Source of the DNA: SZUA-430 sp041477875
GTDB lineage: Bacteria; Pseudomonadota; Alphaproteobacteria; Micropepsales; Micropepsaceae
NCBI GenBank assembly: GCA_041477875.1
Contig: JBGOVA010000008.1
Coordinates: 1 to 44,163, forward strand
Direction of reading: 5' to 3'
Length of the DNA stretch: 44,163 bases
In this document: positions 7,851-16,031 of the stretch, in pieces
Numbering within the stretch: position 1 is the stretch's first letter
Layout: the number at the start of each line of letters is the position of its first letter
Notes under the pieces: generated by a model
Told to the model about the DNA's origin: nothing
The model's database searches: none
The model's input: only the letters and a program-made list of their open reading frames with translations
Position numbers and translations under genes: made by a program

Positions 7851-7996
7851 GCCGCGCTCGGTGTGCGCGCATCGGGCCTTTGTTCTGCAACGCAAGCCTG
7901 GCAAGATTGCGCCGTGTGTACTGATTCACGCGGGCGCTGCGTTTGCGCCTGCAATCAGAGTTTGCATTCGGCGTATGCCTTGAGGGGGGCACAGTC

Positions 7997-8923
7997 ATGG
8001 CGGGCGCGACGGCCGCGCGTGTAGTGCAGTACGGGCCCGAGCGGCGTTCCATCAAAATGTGGGACGGCGAGGTGTCGTACCTCGCGTGGGAGGATGCCGG
8101 ATCAAAGGCGCCTTCCTTGCACTTTGCCCATGCGAATGGCTTCAACGCGCAGACGTATCGGTCGCTGTTCGACGGCCTTGCGGCGGACATGCGAATTTAC
8201 GCCAGCGACCTTCGGGGGCACGGGTACACGACGCTTGCCGCCAATCCGAAAGGCATGCGCACGTGGCTGATCTATCGTGACGACATCATCAAGGTTTTGC
8301 AGGAGCTCGACGGGCGACCGAAGATCCTGGCCGGGCATTCCTTGGGCGCGACGTCGAGCCTGATGGCGGCGGCGGCAAAGCCCGGTTGGGTGACCGGGCT
8401 GGTGCTTGTCGAGCCCGTGATCATGCCGCCGCGCTATTTGCGCTGGATGACGGTCATGCGCGCGCTGGGCCTCATCGACCGCATGTTTCCCATGGTCGCG
8501 CAGGCAAAGCGCCGGCGCGGCATCTTCGCCTCGCGCCAGGCGATGTTCGAGGCCTATCGCGGGCGCGGCGCGTTCCGCACCTGGCCTGAAAAGGTCGTGC
8601 GCGACTACATCACCGGGGGCTCCGTCGAATATATCGACGATCGGCAAGTGCGCCTGGCATGCACGCCGGGGTGGGAGGCCGCGAACTATCGCGCGGGCGC
8701 GCCGAACATTTGGCGGGAGCTGGATAAGGTGCGCTGCCCCATCACGCTGATCGTGGGCGAAAAGCGTTCGACGTGTCCTGCGCCCGTCGTCGAAATGCTT
8801 GTGGAAAGGCGTCCGGACATCCGTGTCGTCAACGTGCCAGAAGCGAGCCACTTCCTGCCGATGGAATTCCCCGCGATCGTGCAACGGGAAATCCGCTCGA
8901 TGGCGGGCATCTCAAGCCGATAG
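7997..8923 (+). CDS. Alpha/beta hydrolase
   Basis: A 308-aa alpha/beta-hydrolase-fold enzyme. Visible features are the oxyanion-side HANGFNA, SDLRGHG, the nucleophile elbow GHSLGA with Ser115, and the catalytic His285 in EASHFLP. The acid is probably the Glu in VGEKRST, where many relatives have Asp. There is no signal peptide, so it is cytoplasmic. ATG 7997 is chosen because GAGGGGGG lies 6-8 bp upstream; the open frame extends to 7943 without a comparable site. Esterase, lipase or C-C hydrolase activity is possible; substrate unknown. The upstream operator-like sites suggest TetR control. Its 3' end overlaps the convergent thioesterase gene by 12 bp. Confidence 0.88.
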   Translation: MAGATAARVVQYGPERRSIKMWDGEVSYLAWEDAGSKAPSLHFAHANGFNAQTYRSLFDGLAADMRIYASDLRGHGYTTLAANPKGMRTWLIYRDDIIKVLQELDGRPKILAGHSLGATSSLMAAAAKPGWVTGLVLVEPVIMPPRYLRWMTVMRALGLIDRMFPMVAQAKRRRGIFASRQAMFEAYRGRGAFRTWPEKVVRDYITGGSVEYIDDRQVRLACTPGWEAANYRAGAPNIWRELDKVRCPITLIVGEKRSTCPAPVVEMLVERRPDIRVVNVPEASHFLPMEFPAIVQREIRSMAGISSR

Positions 8924-9829
8924 GCCCTGAACGACCAGCCGTTCGAGATGCGCGCGCATGTCGGGCGGAATCTCGATCGCCTTGCGCTCAACCAGATCCA
9001 TTGCGACCGCCACCGCCTCGGCGGTCGCAAGGCACTCGCCCGTTTCGGCGTCGAAGAGCCAATGGCACCAGACATAGGTTTTCGCGGCGACGGACTTGAG
9101 GCCGCTCTTCAAGACCAGCAAGTCGCCTTCCCGCGCGAAGGCGCGATAGACGAAGCGGTACTCGAGTGCGGCGCCGCCGACACGGCCGGTCGAGCGATCT
9201 TGACCGCTGGTCTGCGCGATCAAGTTGGGAATGGCGTCCGAGACGCGGCCCATATAGTGGCGCGTCGTCATGTAGCCCGTGCTGTCGCAGTACTCGGGGA
9301 GCGCGGCGCCGCGGAATGTGGTCATAAGGTTCATCCGTTCGGCGTCGGCAAGGCTCGGGGCACGTCGCGGCGGCGCCATGTCGAGCCCGCGCGGAGTTCC
9401 ATGCGGCGGCAGATCGACGGTGATTTTCGGCGCTTTGGCGACTGCTTCGATCGGTAATGGCAGGCCGCCGCGCGTTTCGACGTCGCACCATTCCGCCCGC
9501 GTGACGAAGGTCGCGGCGACGGCCTCGATTGCGATGTTCTTCATCTCTTCGTAGACGACGAGGCCTTCGCTTCGCGCCTGAAGAATGCCACCGTTGATCG
9601 CGAACGGCGCGCTGGGGCGCAGCTCGCGATGGAAGCGAATGTGATGCTCACGCGGCACCAGCGCGGCGGTTGCGCCGTGCGGCGATCGCGGGCTCAAGCC
9701 CAGCTTCGCGGCCAGGGCCATCAGGCCCTCGTCCGCCTTGCCGACATAGAACTGCACGTTCATGTGGCCCATCTGATCGCATTCCCAGGTCTGGACGCTG
9801 GAGCGCGCGAGTTCGATCATTTCCGCCAT
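8912..9829 (-). CDS. Double-hotdog acyl-CoA thioesterase family protein
   Basis: The 305-aa protein is built from two hotdog (4HBT-like) repeats. The first begins WECDQMGHMNVQFYVGKADE, carrying the Asp and helix typical of 4-hydroxybenzoyl-CoA-thioesterase-type enzymes. The second has the related EYCDSTGYMTTRHYMGRVSD and EYRFVYRAFAREGDLLVL. It would hydrolyse or bind acyl-CoA in the cytoplasm. ATG at 9829 is chosen because homology starts there; the frame stays open upstream into the divergent racemase gene. It is divergent from the racemase/thiolase pair (128 bp between starts) and convergent with the hydrolase. Substrate is not known, but the setting suggests a role in acyl-CoA balance during degradation. 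Confidence 0.85.
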   Translation of the reverse strand: MAEMIELARSSVQTWECDQMGHMNVQFYVGKADEGLMALAAKLGLSPRSPHGATAALVPREHHIRFHRELRPSAPFAINGGILQARSEGLVVYEEMKNIAIEAVAATFVTRAEWCDVETRGGLPLPIEAVAKAPKITVDLPPHGTPRGLDMAPPRRAPSLADAERMNLMTTFRGAALPEYCDSTGYMTTRHYMGRVSDAIPNLIAQTSGQDRSTGRVGGAALEYRFVYRAFAREGDLLVLKSGLKSVAAKTYVWCHWLFDAETGECLATAEAVAVAMDLVERKAIEIPPDMRAHLERLVVQGLSA

Positions 9830-9957
9830 TGATTTGGATAGTCCCCGAGCATTGTTGGGGTGATTCGTAGGCGATGGTGATGCTATTGGACAAGCGCGCG
9901 GTTGGTCGAAGCGGATCCCGCGCGCGTCGACGCTACGGAAAGTTCGCGGAGGATCGC

Positions 9958-11085
9958 TTGGCACAAGGACCGCTCAACGGTGTGCGCGTCGTCGAATTTG
10001 CGGGGCTTGGGCCGGCGCCCTTCTGCGGCATGCTGCTCTCCGATCTCGGCGGCGATGTCGTTCGCATCGACCGCAAGGATGGCCGGCCCGCGGCGGCGCA
10101 TCAGGTGACGCATCGCGGGCGTCGCTCCGTGGCGCTCGATCTCAAGGACAAAGACTCCGTGGCGCTCTGTCTCGACTTGTTCGAGCGCGCGGAGATCGTG
10201 TTCGAGGGCTTTCGACCGGGCGTGATGGAGCGATTGGGTCTCGGTCCCGACGCGGCGTTGAAGCGCAATCCGAAATTGGTCTACGGGCGCATGACCGGTT
10301 GGGGGCAGACGGGGCCGCTGGCGCACGCGGCGGGGCACGACATCAACTACATCGCGATCTCGGGTGCGCTGCATGCGATCGGCACGCGCGAGCGGCCGGT
10401 GCCGCCGCTCAATCTGGTCGGCGATTTCGGAGGCGGCGCGCTCTATCTCGCGTTCGGCGTTTTGGCTGCGCTCACTCACGCTCGTGTCACTGGAAAAGGG
10501 CAGGTCGTCGATGCCGCGATGTGCGACGGGGCGGCGTCGCTGATGGCCTACTTCTACGGGTTTCGCGCGGAAGGCATGCACAGCAATGAGCGCGCAGCGA
10601 ACCGGCTCGACGGCGGCGCGCCCTTCTATGACGTTTATCGCTGTTTGGACGGCGAGTGGATCGCACTCGGTTCCATCGAGCCGCAGTTCTACGCGCTGCT
10701 GCGCGAGAAGGCGGGGCTGAGCGATCCCGCCTTCGACACGCAGATGGATCGCAAGCGCTGGCCGGACTTGAAGGAGAAACTCGCACGTGTGATCGCCGCC
10801 AAGACGCGGGCCGAGTGGTGCGCGATCATGGAAGGCACGGACGTGTGCTTCGCGCCTGTGCTGGAAATGGATGAGGCGCCTTCCTATCCGCACAATCGCG
10901 AGCGCGACGTGTTCGTGACGGTCGAAGGCGTGGTTCAGCCCGCGCCCGCGCCTCGCTTCGACGCGACGCCTGGAGCGATCCAGGGGCCTCCGCCGGAGAT
11001 CGGCGCGCACAACATCGCCGTTCTGCGGGAATGGGGTTTCTCTCCAGACCGCGTGGACGAATTGCAACGCAAGGGAGTGATCTGA
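9958..11085 (+). CDS. Alpha-methylacyl-CoA racemase / CaiB-BaiF family
   Basis: A 375-aa class III CoA-transferase-fold protein, best read as an alpha-methylacyl-CoA racemase. It would epimerise (2R)- and (2S)-methyl-branched acyl-CoAs so that they can enter beta-oxidation. With a TTG start at 9958 the residues fall at His127 (AGHDINY), Asp156 (LVGDFGGG) and Glu241 (SIEPQF), essentially the catalytic His126/Asp156/Glu241 of the M. tuberculosis enzyme. TTG 9958 has GGAGG 4 bp upstream. The frame is open to 9874, but the extra residues are Arg-rich and unlike the family. Its stop overlaps the next ATG by 1 bp (TGATG), so it is translationally coupled to the thiolase. Confidence 0.87.
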   Translation: MAQGPLNGVRVVEFAGLGPAPFCGMLLSDLGGDVVRIDRKDGRPAAAHQVTHRGRRSVALDLKDKDSVALCLDLFERAEIVFEGFRPGVMERLGLGPDAALKRNPKLVYGRMTGWGQTGPLAHAAGHDINYIAISGALHAIGTRERPVPPLNLVGDFGGGALYLAFGVLAALTHARVTGKGQVVDAAMCDGAASLMAYFYGFRAEGMHSNERAANRLDGGAPFYDVYRCLDGEWIALGSIEPQFYALLREKAGLSDPAFDTQMDRKRWPDLKEKLARVIAAKTRAEWCAIMEGTDVCFAPVLEMDEAPSYPHNRERDVFVTVEGVVQPAPAPRFDATPGAIQGPPPEIGAHNIAVLREWGFSPDRVDELQRKGVI

Positions 11086-12284
11086 TGGCTCGTCGCGCCG
11101 CCATTGTTGCACCGGTTCGCACACCGGTCGGGAAGTATCTGGGTGCGTTGAAGGACTGGCCCGCGGAAAAACTCGCCGCGCACGTGATCCGCGAAACCGT
11201 CAAGCGCAGCGGCGTCGATCCGGCGCGCATCGAGGACGTGGTCTTCGCGCAGAGTTATGCGAACAGCGAGGCGCCGTGCATCGGGCGCTGGGCGGCGCTC
11301 GCCGCCGATCTGCCGATCGAGGTGCCGGGATGCCAAGTCGACCGGCGCTGCGGCGGCGGGCTGCAGGCGATCGTTACGGCGGCGATGATGGTCGAGACGG
11401 GGGCGGCCGACGTAGTGGTCGCGGGCGGTGTCGAGAGCATGAGCAATATCGAGTACTACACGACCGCGATGCGCAGCGGTGCGCGCGCGGGCAACGTGCA
11501 GTTCTACGACCGTTTGGAGCGCGGACGCGAGCGTTCGCAGCCCGTCGAACGTTTCGGCGTCATCTCGGGCATGATCGAGACCGCCGAGAACGTCGCCAAG
11601 GAATGCCAGATTTCGCGCGAGGCCTCCGATGCGTTTGCGGCCGAAAGCCACAAGCGCGCCGTCCGCGCGCGCGAGGGGGGCAAGTTCGCCGACGAAATCG
11701 TTGCGGTGCCGATCGCGCAGAAGAAGGGCGATCCGATCCTCGTCACGCAGGACGAAGGCATACGCGCGGATGCGAGTATCGAAGCGTTGGGCGCGCTGAA
11801 CCCGATCATGGAGGGCGGCATCGTCACAGCCGGCAATTCGAGTCAGCAGAACGATGCGGCGGCCGCCTGCCTGATCGTCGCAGAAGACAAGCTCGCGCCG
11901 CTCAACCTTCAGCCGATGGGGTTCCTCGTTGGCTGGGCGGCGGCCGGCTGCCATCCCGCGACGATGGGGCTTGGGCCGGTGCCGGCCGTGCAGAAATTGC
12001 TTCAGCGCACGAAGATCGGGTGGAAGGACATCGACCTTGTCGAGTTGAACGAAGCGTTCGCGGCGCAAGTTCTGGGCGTGCTCAAGGGTTGGGGTTGGGA
12101 TGATCGCGAGAAGCTGAACGTCAACGGTTCGGGCATCTCGCTCGGACATCCGATCGGCGCGACCGGCGTGCGCATCATGACGACGCTGCTCCACGAGATG
12201 AAGCGGCGGCGGGTGCGGCTCGGGCTTGAGACAATGTGCGTGGGCGGCGGGCAGGGCGTGGCTGCAATTTTCCAGGCGCCTTAG
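11085..12284 (+). CDS. Thiolase (acetyl-CoA acyltransferase)
   Basis: A 399-aa thiolase with nucleophile Cys89 (DRRCGGGLQ), GGVESMSN, VELNEAFAAQ, His in LGHPIGATG and the second Cys in MCVGGGQG. It is coupled to the upstream racemase by a 1-bp overlap, so the two probably act on the same branched acyl-CoA pathway, releasing propionyl-CoA or acetyl-CoA (inference). It is clearly different from the thiolase at 2118, so it is not a recent duplicate. The next gene starts 11 bp later with its own AGGAGG. Confidence 0.94.
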   Translation: MARRAAIVAPVRTPVGKYLGALKDWPAEKLAAHVIRETVKRSGVDPARIEDVVFAQSYANSEAPCIGRWAALAADLPIEVPGCQVDRRCGGGLQAIVTAAMMVETGAADVVVAGGVESMSNIEYYTTAMRSGARAGNVQFYDRLERGRERSQPVERFGVISGMIETAENVAKECQISREASDAFAAESHKRAVRAREGGKFADEIVAVPIAQKKGDPILVTQDEGIRADASIEALGALNPIMEGGIVTAGNSSQQNDAAAACLIVAEDKLAPLNLQPMGFLVGWAAAGCHPATMGLGPVPAVQKLLQRTKIGWKDIDLVELNEAFAAQVLGVLKGWGWDDREKLNVNGSGISLGHPIGATGVRIMTTLLHEMKRRRVRLGLETMCVGGGQGVAAIFQAP

Positions 12285-12295
12285 GAGGAAGGAAC

Positions 12296-12811
12296 ATGGG
12301 TTCGATACGCGTTGCCGTGGCGGCAGTTGCAAGCTTGGCGTTGGTGCTCGGCGTGGCGGCCGCCGGCGGTATCGATTGGTCGAAAGCCAAGCCGATCGAG
12401 GATGACGGTGTGGGGTGGGGTGTCATTCCCCTCGACGGCGGCAAAGTCGACGCCTTCTTCGGCAGGCCTGAGTCCGACTATGTCGTCGTGCGCATCAGCT
12501 GCTCGAAGACGCGTTCGCTCGACTTCTCTTATATCGACGGCACGATGAAGCCGCATGCGAAGTACAGGGTCCACTTGCGCACCGGCACGCACGAGTTCGC
12601 GCTTTCTGGTCGAACTGCGGAACGTTGGGAAATGGACGACTTGGTCGAACTGCGTTTCGGCGCACCCACGGGCCAGCTCGCAGCGGACCTGCGCGCGGGC
12701 GCCGACCTCCTCGTGTTCATTGCTGAGGATGGGAGCCAGTGGACAACGGCCTTTGCCCTGGCGGGCGATGCCAAGGCACTCGCGCCGTTCTTTGCCGCTT
12801 GCGGCGGGTGA
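12296..12811 (+). CDS. Secreted protein of unknown function
   Basis: The 171-aa product begins with a hydrophobic signal-like segment (residues 5-23, AVASLALVLGVAAAG), followed by a soluble domain rich in beta-type alternation (VVVRISCSKTRSLDFSYIDG, RVHLRTGTHEFALSG) and two Cys. No known catalytic motif is seen. ATG 12296 has AGGAGG 7-9 bp upstream. It lies 11 bp after the thiolase and is probably in the same transcript, then meets the convergent protease gene with a 1-bp gap. Probably periplasmic; function unknown. Confidence 0.72.
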   Translation: MGSIRVAVAAVASLALVLGVAAAGGIDWSKAKPIEDDGVGWGVIPLDGGKVDAFFGRPESDYVVVRISCSKTRSLDFSYIDGTMKPHAKYRVHLRTGTHEFALSGRTAERWEMDDLVELRFGAPTGQLAADLRAGADLLVFIAEDGSQWTTAFALAGDAKALAPFFAACGG

Positions 12812-12812
12812 G

Positions 12813-13775
12813 CTACTGGGTGTGTCGATCGTCGGCGCCGGTGATGTGGATCATGCCGTCCTTGAACGCGAAATAGAGATGCAGGCGCTTCAGCTCGTTC
12901 ATGCCGAGGACCAAGTCCTCATCGTCGAACTTGCCGAGGTGAACCGGGACGTTCTCGAACTTGATGCCCGATACCGTGAGCGTCTTGAACGTGTAACTGT
13001 ACATGTCGATCGCTGTGCCGCTCGCCGAATAGGATTTTCCGGCGGCTTCTACGCCGGGTGAGCTCGGCGTGATTCCCCAACGCCGCTTTGCGTGATCGAG
13101 GTGAATGCCTGAGAACGTGGCGCCGGTGTCAAACAGGACCCGCACGGGCTCACCGTCCAACTCCGCGCCGACGATCGGCCGGTTTATGGGCACAAAGTTC
13201 TTTGCCGTGGTGATGCGGGTTTCGGTGTGTGAGACCAGCTTTTTGCGCTTGAACTCCAATGTCACGGCTGCGTCAGCCCAATGGACGCCAGCCCCTTTGC
13301 AGTGATCCTGGCTGAAGAGGGAGATCGTCTTTCCGGCGTTGTCGATCTCCAAATCGTGGCGCGTGAAGAAGTTCAAGCCCAAGACGCCGCCGTTCTCCTC
13401 AACCTTTGAACTCGCGCGACCGACCACAAAATCCATGGGAACGCCAATGATGACGTTGCCCATCCGCATCTCCGGCACCGTGACGTACTTGTCCAGTTTC
13501 TCGCCTGCGGCGTCGACGATGTAGCCGTCAAACATGACCTGCGATCTGAGATTCAGGCTCTTTGCCAGATCTGCGTCGATGAAGCTCCAAAAGGCGCCGG
13601 TGTCGACCATGAGCCTGGTCTTCTGACTGCCGATCGTCGTGGGGACGTAAATGTGGCCGGTGTCGTCCGTTTCGAACGGAATGACCGCGATGCGCTTCAG
13701 CGTGCATACTTCTTCGGCCAATGCCGGTGCGGTGCTGCCGAGCATGAACAATGCAGCCAAAACGAAACGACGCAT
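12813..13775 (-). CDS. Retropepsin-like aspartic protease, two domains, exported
   Basis: A 320-aa protein with a signal peptide (MRRFVLAALFMLGS...APALA) and two retropepsin-like repeats, each with an Asp-Thr-Gly triad: MVDTGAFWSFI in the first half and LFDTGATFSGI in the second. The repeats continue with GVLGLNFF and LVLGMNEL, equivalent to the family's hydrophobic-hydrophobic-Gly motif. Having both active-site Asp in one chain would let it form a pepsin-like monomer instead of a dimer (inference). ATG 13775 is chosen because the signal peptide begins there and a G-rich site (GGGGGTAG) precedes it. Its role, for example periplasmic processing, is unknown. Confidence 0.82.
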   Translation of the reverse strand: MRRFVLAALFMLGSTAPALAEEVCTLKRIAVIPFETDDTGHIYVPTTIGSQKTRLMVDTGAFWSFIDADLAKSLNLRSQVMFDGYIVDAAGEKLDKYVTVPEMRMGNVIIGVPMDFVVGRASSKVEENGGVLGLNFFTRHDLEIDNAGKTISLFSQDHCKGAGVHWADAAVTLEFKRKKLVSHTETRITTAKNFVPINRPIVGAELDGEPVRVLFDTGATFSGIHLDHAKRRWGITPSSPGVEAAGKSYSASGTAIDMYSYTFKTLTVSGIKFENVPVHLGKFDDEDLVLGMNELKRLHLYFAFKDGMIHITGADDRHTQ

Positions 13776-13858
13776 CTGGACTACCCCCACCCAAATAGGG
13801 GGGTAGCATACACAAGTGAAGCGTGCCTGCACCAGCAGACACGCGCCAGGATTTTGAC

Positions 13859-14482
13859 TTATGTGCCCGTGGCGTCCTTTTCGATGCGCACGGGCGTGGT
13901 CTTCAGGCAGTGCGCAACTTCGCGCAGCGTTGAAGCGGCCGTGACGCCCAGCTTGTCGAGGCGGCCCATGCGGGCGAGCGTCGCGAGGCCGATTGCCGCC
14001 GCCGAAAGACCCAGTGCGCGCGCCTGCGCTTGTTCTTGCGGCAGGTGTTCCAAGTTCAATGGTTCGCCGACGGTCTGGAACAGCGAGATCAAACGCCCGG
14101 TCAGCGCACGTTCCGAACCTGGATTGATGCGCTCTTCGGCGTCGAGCGTGAAGATCGTGTGGGCGGTTGCGAAAGCATCGGCCGCGGCGGAGGCGCGGTC
14201 GGCCGCTTCGCGCGATGATGTCAAGCGCAGCTGCTTCGTCAGGCCCGAGAGTTCGAAGACGGCCAGTTCCGAAAGGATCGCGGCCTTCGAGTGGAAGTAG
14301 AAATAGACGGCGCCGGGGACGTAGCCCGCTTCGGCCGCCACTGCCCGGATCGTCAGGCCTTTGGCGCCGATGCGGCCCATGACGCGACGGGCCGCGGCGA
14401 GGATTTCGGCTCGCTTGAATGCATGCGCGGATTCGCGGCGCTCTTCACGGCGTTTATCAGACGGAATCTCTGCTTGAGACAA
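13859..14482 (-). CDS. TetR-family transcriptional regulator
   Basis: The N-terminal DNA-binding domain has the TetR pattern: KRAEILAAARRVMGRIG, the helix-turn-helix LTIRAVAAEAGYVPGAVYFY and FHSKAAILSEL. The helical C-terminal ligand domain has no assigned ligand. TTG at 14482 is preferred because GGGGGGA lies 6 bp upstream; a GTG at 14527 gives a 222-aa version without a ribosome-binding site. A perfect palindrome (14539-14553) sits just upstream, between this gene and the crotonase, which fits autorepression. The same motif recurs before the hydrolase gene at 7997. The acyl-CoA gene setting suggests a fatty-acyl or branched acyl effector (inference). Confidence 0.88.
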   Translation of the reverse strand: MSQAEIPSDKRREERRESAHAFKRAEILAAARRVMGRIGAKGLTIRAVAAEAGYVPGAVYFYFHSKAAILSELAVFELSGLTKQLRLTSSREAADRASAAADAFATAHTIFTLDAEERINPGSERALTGRLISLFQTVGEPLNLEHLPQEQAQARALGLSAAAIGLATLARMGRLDKLGVTAASTLREVAHCLKTTPVRIEKDATGT

Positions 14483-14538
14483 GGCGCATCCCCCCGGATG
14501 AAACGAATCACTGTCCTTGAGGAACACATTGCCGAACT

Positions 14539-14553
14539 TTGAACGGCGTTCAA
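14539..14553. promoter_or_regulatory. Perfect 15-bp operator palindrome TTGAAC-GGC-GTTCAA
   Basis: A perfect dyad lies in the short gap between the crotonase stop (14558) and the TetR gene, 57 bp upstream of the preferred TTG start. Length and symmetry are typical of a TetR-family dimer site, and two one-mismatch copies are at 7751 and 7836. The likely role is autoregulation. Confidence 0.65.
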
Positions 14554-14557
14554 CACA

Positions 14558-15430
14558 CTAGAAGCGATAGAAGGGTTTCGACACACCTTCTGCGATTGGC
14601 TCGCCTGCATCGCGTTGACGCACCGCTTCCTTGAATCCTTTTTCCTCGGCGAGGCGCTTGAACCACACGCCTTCCGGCGAATGGCGCGCAATTCCGTCAA
14701 AAAGCGTGGCGAACATTTGGGTTTGCGCCAGACCCATGGAATCGATCGCCTGGTTGACCGTCAATTTCACCATCATGAGTTGGTTTTTGGGAACGGCGGC
14801 GATGCGTGTCGCCAATGCAACAACGCGCGAATTTAGTTCGGACTCGAGTACCGCCTCGAGCACGAGGCCCATCGCGGCAGCCTCCTTGCCGGTGATCAGA
14901 TCGCCGGTCAGGAGCATGCGCTTCGCCCTCTCCGCCCCCAGGCGGTAGACCCACATTGCAGGCGTGGGAATTCCCCAGACGCGGGCGGGCGGGTAGCCGA
15001 TCTTCGCATCGTCGGCCATGACGACCAGGTCGCAGCAGAGCGCGATGTCGCTGCCGCCGGCGACCGCGTGGCCGCGCACCTTGGCGATGGTCGGCTTGTT
15101 CGAGCGCCACAGGCTCATGAAGTCCTGCGTGTTGCGGCCCATCATTGCGAAGTCGACCATCGGGTCCCAGGGGCCTGACGTTGCGTCCTGGCCGGCGGCC
15201 GCGTTGTTGCGGCGCTCAGCATAGTCGATGAGGTCGTAGCCGGCGCAGAAGGAGCGGCCGGCGCCGGTGATGACGATGACGTGGACGGCGTTGTCGTCGT
15301 TCGCCTTCTCGACCGCCTCGCGGATTTCCTGCGGCATGCCGCGGATGATGGCGTTGAGGCGCTCGGGCCGGTTCAGCGTGATGGTCGCGATGCGGCCGTC
15401 GGTTTCATAGGTCAGATGTTTGAAGGTCAT
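14558..15430 (-). CDS. Crotonase-family protein lacking the hydratase glutamates
   Basis: The 290-aa protein has a clear crotonase fold: TITLNRPERLNAI, the oxyanion segment FCAGYDL, HAVAGGSDIALCCDLV and LTGDLITGKEAAAMGLV. Of the two catalytic Glu of enoyl-CoA hydratase, the first position is Asp (GGSDIAL) and the second is lost (IGYPPARVWG instead of xxPEIxxG). It is therefore probably not a simple hydratase and may be an isomerase, hydrolase or lyase of this superfamily. ATG 15430 has GGAGGAA upstream. It precedes the TetR gene on the same strand, with the operator between them. Confidence 0.88.
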   Translation of the reverse strand: MTFKHLTYETDGRIATITLNRPERLNAIIRGMPQEIREAVEKANDDNAVHVIVITGAGRSFCAGYDLIDYAERRNNAAAGQDATSGPWDPMVDFAMMGRNTQDFMSLWRSNKPTIAKVRGHAVAGGSDIALCCDLVVMADDAKIGYPPARVWGIPTPAMWVYRLGAERAKRMLLTGDLITGKEAAAMGLVLEAVLESELNSRVVALATRIAAVPKNQLMMVKLTVNQAIDSMGLAQTQMFATLFDGIARHSPEGVWFKRLAEEKGFKEAVRQRDAGEPIAEGVSKPFYRF

Positions 15431-15586
15431 GGGCCGTTCCTCCGGTGCCTTTCGCCTGGTGCACGATAGTCGGAACGGACCCCGGGTGCCGAACTCTTTG
15501 TCGGTCACTCCTGGGTCTCCATTCGCCGACCTTTCCAACGACGCTGTCGCGTCGGGAAAAGTCGCGTCGGGAAACGACAGCCTTTT

Positions 15587-15943
15587 TTAGACCTGGAAGA
15601 ACAACAGGATGCCGAGGATGGCCTCGCCCGCGAGGAAGCCCCAGATCATGGTCGACGATGTGCGTTCCAGCCACCAGGAATAACCGCGGCCCGCTGCCAT
15701 GCCGACCAATGCCAGGCCGATCGTGAGACAGATGCCGCCGCGCAGAGGCGACCACACGAGCGCGATGAAGAGGGCGAGCGCCATCGCCACACCGAAGCCA
15801 CCGTAGACGGCGCGTACCTCGTTGCGCGATTCGACCGTCGACAGTTCAACGTTCGTCAGGCGCGTGAGGTATTGGGGCTGCCACAGGAGGCCTGCACCCA
15901 TGGCGGCGAAGAGGATGAAGCCGAGATAGAGAGAGATGAGCAT
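15587..15943 (-). CDS. DUF4345-like small membrane protein
   Basis: A 118-aa protein with four predicted membrane segments (roughly residues 2-20, 47-65, 70-85, 98-116). The loop RNEVRAVYGGFGVAMAL is the characteristic DUF4345 sequence. It is an integral inner-membrane protein with no known activity. It is separated from the crotonase by 156 bp, in which a 14-bp direct repeat (15546-15559 and 15561-15574) is the only structure seen. Confidence 0.75.
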   Translation of the reverse strand: MLISLYLGFILFAAMGAGLLWQPQYLTRLTNVELSTVESRNEVRAVYGGFGVAMALALFIALVWSPLRGGICLTIGLALVGMAAGRGYSWWLERTSSTMIWGFLAGEAILGILLFFQV

Positions 15944-16031
15944 TGGGTGTTCTCACGTTGTCGATTTGCGCGAGTTTGTCATGGCGCACGGCGTCCGACC
16001 ACCCCGGCGCCGCATGAAAAATGCCCTCGCG

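Noticed and set aside
12043..12062. TTGAACGAAGCGTTCG resembling the TetR operator
   Set aside because: It encodes the conserved VELNEAFA of a thiolase, so the partial symmetry is explained by the protein motif.
15546..15574. 14-bp tandem direct repeat GTCGCGTCGGGAAA
   Set aside because: Only two copies in an intergenic gap, with no further copies or structure seen; too little to call a feature.
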